Source: Arthrobotrys musiformis
Lineage: Eukaryota; Ascomycota; Orbiliomycetes; Orbiliales; Orbiliaceae
Length of the DNA: 64,000 nt
Reading direction: 5' to 3'
Assembly: GCA_036971715.1 (NCBI GenBank)
Contig: JAVHJL010000002.1
Location: forward strand, 1,892,501 to 1,956,500
The first letter of the stretch is position 1, and each line of letters begins with the position of its first letter. Shown here one piece after another: positions 46,605 to 56,956 of this stretch. The notes beneath the pieces were generated by a model. The model worked only from the letters and a program-made list of their open reading frames with translations, searched no databases and had not been told where the DNA came from. Position numbers and translations under genes: made by a program.

Positions 46605-48790
46605 ATGTCTCGGACGGAAAAAGAGACCGTCAGTAACGGCGATTCCTTCGACGACCAAACGGAAGCGCGAAGACTCGATGAATTAAAAGGAATCGTCCCA
46701 GAATCTACATTCTCAGTCGAAAAGCTGCGGGAATGGCTTATAGCCTTGTTAGTACCCTGCCCGATCCTCACGGATTTAGTATATATACCCATATACTTCG
46801 TACTGCGAACAGATATATCTACAGAATATCTTATTAAAACAGTAATATAAGGGGCGTCAATGGCTAATAATTGTACGCTTGGTTATTATATAGCGTCGTC
46901 TGCGATTTCAATGTTGACTTAGGTTTGTCATACCAACTTTCTCGATATTGGCAAAATGTATACGTATACACGTGTACAAGAGGTATACCCAACTGACACT
47001 TCTTGATTTGGGGTACACATTATAGGTCCTGAGATCGAGTGGATATATCCTTATTCGCCGTTCTCACCAGCAGACTTGACTACTATCTGCTTCAATAGCT
47101 TCCCAGATAGAAATAACCCCGACGACCTCACAACAGACACTTCATTCCACTTCCGATTCCGACACACATCAAAGGATATAAAAGTCCCATCATCCGAGTT
47201 GGTATCTCACCCCGAGTTCTGGTTTGGCTACTGCTTGTTTCGCCAGCAGCGAGACGAGACTGTAAAGCGAAAATACGGCCAGAAATCATTCGTAGTCGTC
47301 TCACAACATGATTTTACATCTCTATTTAGAGATCAAATGCTGGCGAAAACCCTGCCGCTGCTCGACTTCAGCGCTAGTTCCGCTTTGTTAGAGTCCGCTT
47401 GCGCGCAGATTGTGAATTGGCCGGCTCCCAGACCTGGACAGATGGAGCTTCCTTTTTTTGGGTCCATATTCAATCTTCACATGTTCGTACCCATATTCTC
47501 TTCTAAATTATATCATATGGTTGCTAATTTCTGCGACAGCCCCCCGCATCCTTCATATCCACTACAAGGGCTTGTGCGGAAAGAGTCGGTGAAGCAGAAC
47601 CACCCAATCGACATATTTGCATTGGATCCGGTTGGATCTTGGAAGCAAGTAGTCGAATGTCTGCCGAATTCCGTTGATCTATACATCATCTATGAGCGGG
47701 TAAAGCTTCCCAAAAGAGTATATAGAAGCATGCGTGTTGGACGTTACTAATACCCACTAGATGCTCCTGTGCGAGCCAATGGTTGCCCTATCACTTGATC
47801 CCAGATTTTGCAGCGAGTTCGTTTCGCTAGCTTTTGATCTTATTAGGCCGGTAGGTGGCAGTCCGGTCCGACTTTCAGTTTAATACCTTCTAATATTTTA
47901 TGGGATAGGTGCCATTCGCTGGAGACTACCGCCCATACATCACGATGCATTCCGGTGAGAGCAACATCAAATTTATATTTAGTTCATATATATATATCAC
48001 TACTAACACAAAAATATAGACATATTCTCACAATCTCACGGCGGGGTAAGGATAATCTCACGAGGAAATTCATATGAGCTTCTCCAATTGCTAATAAAAC
48101 CTCTGGATAGCCAAACACGAACCACTATTTGGTCGGAATAACGAATCCCTTCATACTAAAGAGGCTTCAGGGGCCGCATGCGGCAAAGAAACCGCTAATG
48201 CATGCGCCCAAAGACATGCCATATATCGTCCATCTCCTAGAACCGATTCTTAGGTAGGTCCTTGGCGTCTATTTTAAGAGCTGTAGTATAACCTAGTGTA
48301 CCGAAGAACTGAGAGTATCAACAGGAATGGGCACCGACACAGGAAATCAAAATCACTACACAAAGACGAAACCGGGTTCGAAGTGGTCAACCAGGAACCA
48401 AAAGGATACGTTTCTAGGGACTGGGCATTCCTCAAAGAACTCGATGAAGCTTGCAAAGGCGACAGCTCGCCGGGAGATATCAATCGTCTTGTCCGCCAAC
48501 ATTTCGCATATCTCACCGCACGATTTCTCGCACCACTAGATCGATATTTCGCACAATTGATAACGGCTCGGTCGGCCGTAGACCCCTTCGAATACAAGGG
48601 ATTCTCAGAAGTAGACTTCTTACAGATGCTATCAAAGCATGGGAGTGGCGTAGACTTTAAAGGGAAGACACACTTTCAACGGAATAAAATGGAGGAGACA
48701 TTTTACAAGAAATTCTGCAAATCGCCGTCATTTTTCTGCTGGCTGCAAATGAGGATGGAGTTGGCGAGTCGCAGCCAGATGGCGCGATAA
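46605..48790 (+). CDS. DENN-domain Rab exchange factor, DENND6 (FAM116) type
   Basis: Nine exons: 46605-46747, 46894-46922, 47026-47482, 47540-47699, 47761-47850, 47909-47954, 48020-48045, 48111-48227, 48287-48790; about 523 residues. DENND6 proteins act as exchange factors for Rab GTPases (Rab14 in animals). Blocks in family order: EWLIAFVVCDFNVDLG, IEWIYPYSPFSPADL, ICFNSFPDRNNP, FWFGYCLFRQQRD, KRKYGQKSFVVVSQ, LLESACAQIVNWPAPRPGQ, VECLPNSVDLYIIYE, EPMVALSLDP, VPFAGDYRPYITMH, YLVGITNPFILKRLQ, then RLVRQHFAYLTARFLAPLDRY and a closing FYKKFCKSPSFFCWL. The last intron (48228-48286, weak GTCCAT donor) is the only one that joins the last two conserved frames; it may be wrong. Two exons are only 26 and 29 nt. 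Confidence 0.85.
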
Positions 48791-49360
48791 ACATTTTGGG
48801 TTCGGATCTTTTTTTCTATTTGTTATTTCCGGCGCGGTGTTTATGGGACGGATTGATCTATTGACGAGGGAATACATATGGTACACGATAATGTAATATG
48901 GGCGGCTAGGCTTTTGGACGGGGAGTCTTTCGGTGTTCTTCATTTTTTCTATTCTGGATATCTGGATTGCGGATGTTTTTTTCCTTCTTTCACCAAGTGT
49001 TTTTTTATGATATCGACAAGGGCGGCTATTTTGTTCCAATGTTTATGTTCTGTTGTATCGTGTCTTCTAATTGCTGATGTTTCTTATCAACTATCAAAAG
49101 TCAATGGAATAATGACGTCCTCGAAGGGCTCGATTTGTATCCAAGCTTGGCGAGACCCACCAGAACACCCGCATACCCGGCCCATGCGACTTCATCCACG
49201 AAAGTAACCGTTAACCCTCCGAGAGACGGACGAAGATACCAAAGATAGCACCCACGCGGAGGGGAAAACCTCAATCCAGGTACTCGGTTTTCCCTTCTAC
49301 AAACCATCACCATCACCAATCCACCAGGCCTGTCATGACCTAACCAGTAACTCGGCGGTC
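48791..49360. other. Intergenic DENND6 to J-protein
   Basis: Same-strand spacer of 570 bp. T-rich first half (3' flank), then more GC; no gene recognised. Confidence 0.5.
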
Positions 49361-50236
49361 ATGTATATAACCCGTCCGCCAAACCCATCTCTTCTCCCAA
49401 AATGCAGCGTCCTCGCCGGATGCTATTACTCCCTCTCCCTCCCCACCACTGATAAACCACCCCATCGACCCCTCCGATCCCGCCCCTACGCCACAAACAC
49501 CCACCACAGCTGGCCAACGAAACCGATCTCCCAACTAACCCCCTACGAAATCTTCAACCAACCCCCATCATCAATCTACCAAAAATCACACTTCTACCAA
49601 CTCGTGAAATTATATCATCCGGACTGCACCCCGCCATCGGATCATCCGTGCTCACTACTCTCCAAATCCACAAGAACCGACAGATTCCGCCTGATAATAG
49701 CAGCAAACATGCTCCTCTCCGACCCCACGAAGAAAAAAGCCTACGATGAATTCGGCGTAGGTTGGAACTCCATCCCGCGTCATACGGACATCAGACGTAG
49801 AACGGCGGCAAACTACGCCTCCGGTCCGTGGAAGACTTCTCCGGCTGGTAATGCGACGTGGGAGGATTGGGAACGATGGTATAAATCCGAGTCTCCGACT
49901 CCGGACGATACGGAGCCGGTTACGGCGCATAAGAACTTTGTGACTGTTATTATGGTGCTTTCTTTTGTGGGGATTTTGGTGCAGTTGGCTAGGTTGGATC
50001 AGTTTAATAGTTCGTATGAGGAGAAGAGGGATAGGAAGAATAGGGATATTCAGAGGGATTTGTGGAGGATTAGGAGGGATGCTATGGGGAAGGATGGGAG
50101 GGTGCAGGCGTTTTTGAAGATGAGGGATCCGGAGGGGTATGGTGGGGTTGAAGAGGTGAGGGAGGAGAGGATGAGAAGGCTGCTTCCTGAAGGGGAGGTT
50201 TGTCTTAGTGATGGTATCGCGAGCGAGACTGAATAG
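49361..50236 (+). CDS. Mitochondrial-type J-domain protein (JID1-like)
   Basis: Single exon of 291 residues. J-proteins stimulate Hsp70 ATPase activity. After an N terminus rich in Pro, Ser and Arg without acidic residues (possible mitochondrial presequence), a divergent J domain spans about 58-130: LTPYEIFNQ, YQKSHFYQLVKLYHPDCT with the HPD motif, FRLIIAANMLLSDPTKKKAY. A transmembrane helix follows (about 194-212, FVTVIMVLSFVGILVQLARL), then a highly charged Lys/Arg/Glu coil and a short C-terminal part. One membrane helix after the J domain fits yeast Jid1, an inner-membrane J-protein, but other fungal J-proteins share this plan. Base use changes sharply inside the gene: C-rich in the first 400 bases, G-rich in the last 350. 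Confidence 0.8.
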   Translation: MYITRPPNPSLLPKCSVLAGCYYSLSLPTTDKPPHRPLRSRPYATNTHHSWPTKPISQLTPYEIFNQPPSSIYQKSHFYQLVKLYHPDCTPPSDHPCSLLSKSTRTDRFRLIIAANMLLSDPTKKKAYDEFGVGWNSIPRHTDIRRRTAANYASGPWKTSPAGNATWEDWERWYKSESPTPDDTEPVTAHKNFVTVIMVLSFVGILVQLARLDQFNSSYEEKRDRKNRDIQRDLWRIRRDAMGKDGRVQAFLKMRDPEGYGGVEEVREERMRRLLPEGEVCLSDGIASETE

Positions 50237-50531
50237 GTCTCCTTGTCGCAAATAAGAATAAGAATGGGAATGGGAATATGGAAGGGATGGGAATATGGAT
50301 GGGGCTGGGTATTATATTACGGCTGGCGTACGGTTTGTATAGGATATTATTCCATGGTTATTTTTGCTCGCTACAGCACTTGTCATCTCGAAATGTAATA
50401 TATTATGACTTTCGGTTCGCCTCTATCTCCGCTATAACTAAAATACAGCTGAAACCCCTCGTTCGGGATGAATTTGAGACATACTTTTCAGTGGATGGAA
50501 TATGCGGCTTCTATGCCAAATAAGATATATC

Positions 50532-51818
50532 TCACTTCATCTTGCAAGTGCCCTCCATCCAAACGCCCAACTGACTAACACCCGAATCCCATTCGGTCAA
50601 CCGATCCCTCATACCCTTGATCTGCTGCATAGTCAGCACCTTGGGCTGCACCCACGATATCCTTGCAATCCCCGAAACCTGATCTATAGACCCCCGGATC
50701 AATCCCAAACTCAAAGCCTTCATCAACAAATGCTCAACCTCATCCGGCGCCACCTGCGTCTCCTTCATAATTGTTGAAAACGACAGGGCCCTCTCGTTCG
50801 GTGGTCGAACGAATACGGCCTCAGTAAGGGCGCTCAGTCTGATCTTCCTACGCAAGAAGTCGCCGCGGTTTGCGAGGGTAGGTTCTTTGGTGAGGTGAAC
50901 GGTTAGACCTTCGTACTTCCCGATGTTTCCTTCGTTGAAAGCGTACAGAAGGGCGTGTATCCACTCGTGCTCGGTGCCCTTTAGGGAGTCGAGGATGGGG
51001 TGGAGGAGAAGTTCTCCGAAGTTGTAGATTGTGTCAGCGGCGAGGGCGGCGACTGCTAGTAGGTATGCACGGGCCTGACGATCCGCAGCGGGGAGATCAT
51101 CGATGTTGATGCAAGCAAGGTAAAGGAGGGAGTTCTTGTAGTATGAAGCGAATTCTTGTCGTGCCTGGAGAGAGAGAGGAATTGTGGGTTAGTGGGGTCA
51201 ATGAGGTGGGAGCGATAAGATATCGTATCGTACTTGGTAGTAATCCGCGTTAGCACTGTAGAAAGAGGCGTGAACCATCGATTCCACCGAATCAAACTTC
51301 TCCAAGATCTTCTCAGATTCATCCAAGTCCGTCCTTCCGCCCTCAAAGTCATCTATCTGCAGCTTGATCTTTGCCGCCTCGACTGTGGCGTAGACGTATG
51401 CCTCCTGCGATGTTCCCTTGACCTTGCCCTTGAGTTCATTTAAGAAGTTCAGGGCATCGTTCTTATCTAAACGTCCATTTCATCAGTATACCGCGATTAT
51501 CCAAAGCTATAAGATAGTTCGTGGTAGATGTTTCCAGCTTATCACCCGCGTACCTTGGATATGTGACGCGGCCAACAACCCTAACGACACCAGGTTCAAC
51601 TGGTTTATCTTATCGGCAAAGGACAGGACGAAAGTCTGGTATATCGACAGTCTTTGCTTCCCACTCTGCGGCTTGTTGAAGAATTCCAGCAGGGACTCAG
51701 TCAGCTGATGCCATAGCTTTCGTGACCATAGCTCTTCGAACTGGAGGAAGTAGATGGTGAGCTCCTCATCGGCCTTGTCGCGTTCCTCGGCCAGGAACGC
51801 CTCGATATCAACGGTCAT
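50532..51818 (-). CDS. RPN9: 26S proteasome lid subunit Rpn9 (PSMD13)
   Basis: Exons 51818-51554, 51466-51234 and 51164-50532 give 376 residues, the normal length. Rpn9 is a PCI-domain subunit of the 19S regulatory particle lid, needed for lid assembly and degradation of ubiquitinated proteins. Family blocks: an acidic start, FYLQFEELWSRKLWHQLTE-like helix near 25, LYQ-type repeat QRLSIYQTFVLSFADKINQ, EKILEKFDSVESMVHASFY, NSLLYLACINIDDLP, and the C-terminal PCI/winged helix IMKETQVAPDEVEHLLMKAL, LGLIRGSIDQVSGIARISWV, VLTMQQIKGMRDRL. Introns are 87 and 69 nt. Divergent from NDUFA9 over 391 bp. I saw no yeast-type Rpn4 site in that spacer. Confidence 0.95.
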
Positions 51819-52209
51819 CTTTGCTGTATATTATCTGAACTGTTCGGAGCGGGGTCCGGGAGGGGTATACGGATATCGTGAGGTAAGTAATTCGTAGGAA
51901 GTCGTGAAAGCGTCTAGGGAGCTGAAGTGGTCGTGAACTGGGGTTCTGGAAGGTCGAAGTAAGGTTGAGGTGAAGCTTGGGAAGTTGAGTTGAGTTGCAG
52001 TTGTTGTTCGGACTCCGAAAACAACACAAACGGGCTCCAGCCAACGACATCATTCGCTTTTCGTGATACTAAGCCAGTGCAGTGCCTCTGCTCCAGAACG
52101 ACCGCATGCAAAGACGCTTTTCGACGGCTCCAACCACCCCGCCATCCCCCGACATCCGATTCGCTCCCCTGGCAGCTGGACGAGACGATATCATCGCCAT
52201 CCTTCCATC
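51819..52209. promoter_or_regulatory. Shared divergent promoter region RPN9 / NDUFA9
   Basis: 391 bp between start codons; no specific operator recognised. Several CT- or GA-rich words near both ends. Confidence 0.5.
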
Positions 52210-53739
52210 ATGTCGGCTGCGAGGGTTATCGCCTCCCACGCCCGTCCGGTGGTCTTGAACCCTATTACCACGGCGGGACGAAACGCCCGGCAAATCCACG
52301 ATATCGCTATTACAAGGACGGGAAAGCCGGTATATAGACAAGGTGGTGGAAGGTACGGTGGCCGTATACCCTCTTCATTGTCTGGAGAATGTCAATCGCT
52401 GATATTTTGGGATATATAGGTCGTCCCTCGGAGGTAAACTTGGAATTCGCTCCAGTGGAGAAAAACGTTGAAGCGCCAATTAACGGCTCGGAATAGGTCA
52501 TACCGCTACAGTTTTCGGCGCCGCCGGTTTCTTGGGCCGCTATATTGTCAATCGATTAGGTGCGACCGATATCTCGAAACGTATGTCGGAGAATGGACGC
52601 TGACAGGTCGGGTAGCCCGTACCGGATGTAATGTTGTTATTCCATACAGAGAGGAGATGTGGAAGAGACATCTCAAGGTCACCGGTGACTTAGGGCGTAT
52701 CACATTCTTGGTACGGCTTCATATTATCTTCTTCAACTTTGAGGCTCGGACTCATACGGTATATTAGGAATTCGATCTGAGAAACACAGAGTCTATCGAG
52801 GAGAGCGTACGACATTCGGATATTGTCATCAACCTTATCGGCCGCGACTACGAGACCAAGTAAGAACCACTGTGCACCAAAGGACCGACAAATTGATAAT
52901 AAATACTTATCAAACACTACTACTAGGAACTTTTCTTTCTGGGATGTTCACGTGGAAGGAACTCAACGTATCGCCGAAGCCGTAGCCAAATACGATTGCG
53001 ACAGATATATCCACGTATCCTCCCATAACGCCGACCTCGACTCTCCATCTGCTTTCTTCCGAACCAAAGCAGAGGGTGAACTCGAAGCCAGGGCTATCTT
53101 CCCTGAGACCACCATCGTCCGCCCAGCAAGAATTTGGGGAGAGGAGGACCGTCTGCTTCTGTTCCATGCCCAGAAGAGATATCTTATCACTTCGAACAAT
53201 CTTAAGGAGAGATTCCGCCCAGTTCACGTACGTTGAAATGCCATTGCGTCAGTAGATCACAAGTAAACATTTAAAATTCTAACATGTCGACCGGGTAGTC
53301 CATCGATGTCGGAAGGGCTTTAGAAAAGATCGCATACGACGACTCGACCGCCGGCCAGACTTTCGAACTCTTCGGCCCCAAGGAGTACAGCATGGGTGAA
53401 ATTCGAGATATGGTCAAGCACGAAACCAAACGACCTCTAACACACATCAACGTTCCAAAGCAACTTCAACAGGCTTACCGTGCGGCGTGGGAGTATGTCT
53501 GGTGGCCATTGACCAGCGTGGATGAGGTTGAGAGGGAGTTTATCGACCATAAGATCGATCCTACGGCGAAGACATTCGCGGATTTGGGTATGGACAAGGT
53601 TGAAGATATTGGCGAGGGTATGCTGCGTTACGTCCGACACTTCAGATCAAACAAGTACTACGACCTGCCGCCGATGACAGAGAAGGAGAGAGAGGAAGAG
53701 AGGAAGTACTGGCACGTGCAGGATGATATCTATCATTAA
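52210..53739 (+). CDS. NDUFA9: Complex I 39-40 kDa subunit (NDUFA9, N. crassa nuo40 type)
   Basis: Seven exons: 52210-52352, 52420-52433, 52497-52559, 52616-52710, 52768-52859, 52927-53227, 53299-53739; 382 residues. This accessory subunit of mitochondrial NADH:ubiquinone oxidoreductase has an extended short-chain dehydrogenase fold that binds NADPH structurally. The N terminus is basic and Ala-rich (presequence). The nucleotide-binding turn is VFGAAGFLGRYIVNRL. Then VVIPYREEMWKRHLKVTGDL, ESIEESVRHSDIVINLIGRD, VHVEGTQRIAEAVAKYDCDR, FPETTIVRPARIWGEEDRLL, TFELFGPKEYSMGEI, VEREFIDHKIDPTAKTFADL and the end KYYDLPPMTEKE. The second exon is 14 nt. Two junctions have close alternatives: acceptor 52615 or 52606, and the donor at 53228. 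Strong match to the family in length and order. Confidence 0.93.
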
Positions 53740-54060
53740 ACGAGCACCCACTTTGTTCATAGCTACTGGGGATGGAAAGTATTATTTTATTGTAAGTACT
53801 AACTTTTTTTTTGGTTGCCGTTTCTTTGTGCATAAAGAAAAGAATCTTGTAAAGACACCTGAGCTTGCAGGATGTAAATATAGGAATACATTTTTTTTTC
53901 CAGTTTCCACTTGGAATTGTGAATTCGTGAATTTGCAAATGGGTAGCGAACGCATATGTGCTAGTTCTAGACTATTCTAGACTATACCTAGTCCAATTTC
54001 GGAAGAAAAACGGCCACGGATGTTCTTCGTTCCAGACCATGAGTGTTCCTCGTTCCAGAT
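53740..54060. other. Convergent intergenic NDUFA9 / oxygenase
   Basis: 321 bp of AT-rich 3' flanks; no gene seen. Confidence 0.5.
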
Positions 54061-55253
54061 CTATGTCTGACCGTATTGCATACTCGATTTGGACTTACTG
54101 TATTCCCATTGAGTGATAGGTGGGTATTTCGCCGGATGGGCGTCATCTTTAAAGGGGGCAAGACACTCGATAACAGATTCCGGAGTCGTAGTTACGAAGT
54201 AAGGAATCGAGTATCTGGCCCTCGTGGTCCGCTTCCCACCTTCTATAGAATAGCGATCCTGGAGCGGCGGGAGGCCGACCCTATGTGATGTTGATCGCAA
54301 ATAGTCTAGTCAATGTGTGTGGCTAAGTTAACCGTCGATTCGTAAGATAATTTATCTGTCTCTTTTGCAAATACTCACCATTGCTCCAGCGGGCCATCAA
54401 GTCTGCAATGTTTACTAGGCAGGCGTGTTCGTTCGGCTCGACCTTGAGAAACTCGCCGGGTTTGGTAGGGCTTTCTACCTCAAGTCCTCCGCAGTCGTCT
54501 TGGAAGAGTAGTGTAAATGCACTATGTTCACACGATATACTCATTATCAATCAAAAGGCCTATCTTTTCGCACAAAGTTAAGAAAAAGAAGATGTGGACG
54601 AACCCCCAATCACGATGCGCCGAAACCCTTACCCCCTTACCTTCCTCCAAAACACTAGCATCAACCTCAGGATAATGCAAAAGCCTCAACTGATTATGAT
54701 GCCCCGTGAAAAACTTCTCAAAGTGATCCTCATCCTCAAGACCAATGCCCAAGGCCAAAGCCCTCGCTATCTCCTTCGAAAACTCCGCAAGGGTCCAGTA
54801 GAAATTCGTCATGAACTCCTGAAATCCCGGTAGAACATCTGGTGGAATCCAAACGTTCGGTTGCTCGGGATAATGCTCCGATCCGATTTCGTAAGATTCT
54901 TTTATATCTGGGATTTCCCTGGTTTGTGAGAGTGAGGATTCGGTATCTGTTCCCCGAGTTAGGTTTGAAACCTTTTCTAGTCCGGGATGGGAGTAACCCC
55001 TATGTATGAGGAAGCCCGGGGGGTGTGGAGCTAGTGATTTTGTTTCTGGGGGTAGGTCGAAGAAGAGCTTTGTCCATTTGAAGGCTTCGGAGATTTCTGA
55101 TAGGGGGATTTGGTGGTCGGTTAAAGAGACGAAGCCGTATGTGCGGAAGGCTTCGACGATGGATTTGGAGACTAATAGACGGGCTTCAGTGGTGCCGTTG
55201 AGGAAGTGGGAGAAGTTGATTGTAGGTATCTCAGAGGCCATCTTGGTGGTCAT
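54061..55253 (-). CDS. 2-oxoglutarate/Fe(II)-dependent dioxygenase (isopenicillin N synthase-like fold)
   Basis: Exons 55253-54604, 54521-54379 and 54305-54061; 345 residues. Such enzymes hydroxylate or desaturate small molecules using Fe(II), O2 and usually 2-oxoglutarate. The DIOX_N part starts IPTINFSHFLNG and contains AFRTYGFVSLTDHQI. The iron-binding triad is present: HRD (about 213-215, just before the first intron) and the distal His in RSTSHRVG; the 2-oxoglutarate-binding Arg is the R of that SHRV motif region by family rule (RxS pattern: here RYSIPYF). GAFTLLFQDDCGGLEV and NIADLMARWSN are further hallmarks. The C terminus EYPPITQWEY-like segment (KYPPITQWEYSKS) fits. Substrate is unknown. 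No biosynthetic neighbours are visible. A second Met four codons in (55241) is an equally possible start. Introns are 82 and 73 nt. Confidence 0.9.
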
Positions 55254-56956
55254 GAGGGTTCTTCGTGGTCTGATTTTACTAGAGGCTGGGGTTTATATTT
55301 TATGCTGTATGTATAGTACGTAGTACCTGTTATAGCGCTATGGCGACATGTAGACGTTAATTTGATGGAATTTCATAAAGTCAGAACACCTGTGTAACAT
55401 CAACGTCAAATTTGAATTGACCAATCATTTGGTGCATTCCAGACAGCAACTGCATTCCTGGCGCGAATGCTTCGATAGTTGTAACTGCGTTGGTGGGTGC
55501 ATATTACCACACAGGAGTATATATGACGTATTCGTATCGTGTTTCACACTTTTATCCGTACATTTAAATATAGTATACGTACTAGGAACGAGGCTATCTT
55601 ATTTTAACAAATAGCCTCGGATCCAGGCGCTATGCGCTACTCCTCAGCAAGTACGTGCATTGGACGCATGATGTATAATGTCGGGGGCTAGTCGAGACCA
55701 GTCGGGGGCATAGTTGATACCAAATATCGATATATATCTTATATACTTAAGTATGTAGTGGGACACTTTATGGTTCATGGGAAACGGTATCTCCGGCTGT
55801 ATCAGACTCAAGGCTGTACAATTATCCAATTGAAGTTGTCCCTATGTATAGCAATATTATTCTATTATTAGTGGGGGGTTCTAGAGGAGAGATGATATAT
55901 ATAGCTGCTATCGATATATCACGATCTCCGCAACTTTATATATATATACATGGAGACCCCGAATTAGAAATGATCGAGCTTGCGTGGCTAATGTTAGCTC
56001 GAGAGGAAGACAGCTAACTATGCATGTGGCTGCCGCAACCCAGCCACCCGCCCTGGGGCAATGCCGCATTACATATACATGTATACATGCGGTTAAAGTT
56101 CCCAGTGTGACATATCGATACTTCAGGTACTTCCCCAAATCCCACTAACTCGAGAAATCTGTTTTAGGGTATTTAGCCCTGAGTTAGGCAAAAAAATTGG
56201 ATTTGGAGACTTAAAACTGTAGCCTTGACTAAATCTTGTCCTTGGTCCTCTGGATCTTCGATTAAAGCACTAGTACTCGTGGCTATATTGCTCTCGCCCT
56301 TGTCTTTGCATATATCGTCAAATATGTATATTGGATATAACCCTAGCAGGGGCCTTATGCAAATAGCGAGTTATTTTGAGTAAGAAGATTAGGAAGCCAA
56401 ATTTGTGAATCCACGGACGGGCTTGGTGATTTTTAAGCTTTCCTGATTAATTGGAAAGGCATTGAGGACTTGCGCGTTGTTATTTGTTGCACTTTGTCTG
56501 CCGCATCGCCGGAGCTCGATGATGAAATCGAACTAATTAAGGCAGAATCCCGCATCCAAGAATTCGGTATCAACGTGCCAATTAAAGCACTATTCGCGCA
56601 ATCGGACAGCTTTAAGGCACTATTTCACTCCTCTAAATTCGGCTGTGGCCGGGTTTCTATAACGTTAGAATATACAAATGTGAGTTACCAAAAAATCTTT
56701 AAAAAAAAAAACCTCGAGTTTTTCTAAATATAAAATACACATTAATTTGCAATATTTGATTTGGATCTTGATTTATTACATTACGTGCATCCGTTTGCTG
56801 ACTAACAACACCGACCTCGCCCGACACAAGAATATCTAGAACTTCATACCCGTGAATCCGGAACAGCTCCCGTGCTGAAGATGTGGTGACCTCGTCCCGC
56901 ATTGAAATTACCGCTTCTGATATCGCCTGGGAGCCGCGACCTGCCGGGCCTTCAAG
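55254..56956. other. AT-rich gene-free stretch upstream of ATM1
   Basis: 1.7 kb, notably AT-rich between 55500 and 56400 with TATATA runs. A plus frame of 85 codons at 56470-56727 (ELDDEIELIKAESRIQEFG) is open but lacks support. No RNA gene recognised. Confidence 0.45.

Noticed and set aside
49655..50251. 198-codon open frame antisense to the J-protein gene
   Set aside because: Composed mainly of Pro, Leu, Ile, Arg and His as expected from the complement of G-rich Glu/Arg/Lys codons; no family feature.
54061..55253. Oxygenase as part of a secondary-metabolite cluster
   Set aside because: Neighbours are complex I and ATM1 genes; no synthase, terpene cyclase or cluster regulator nearby.
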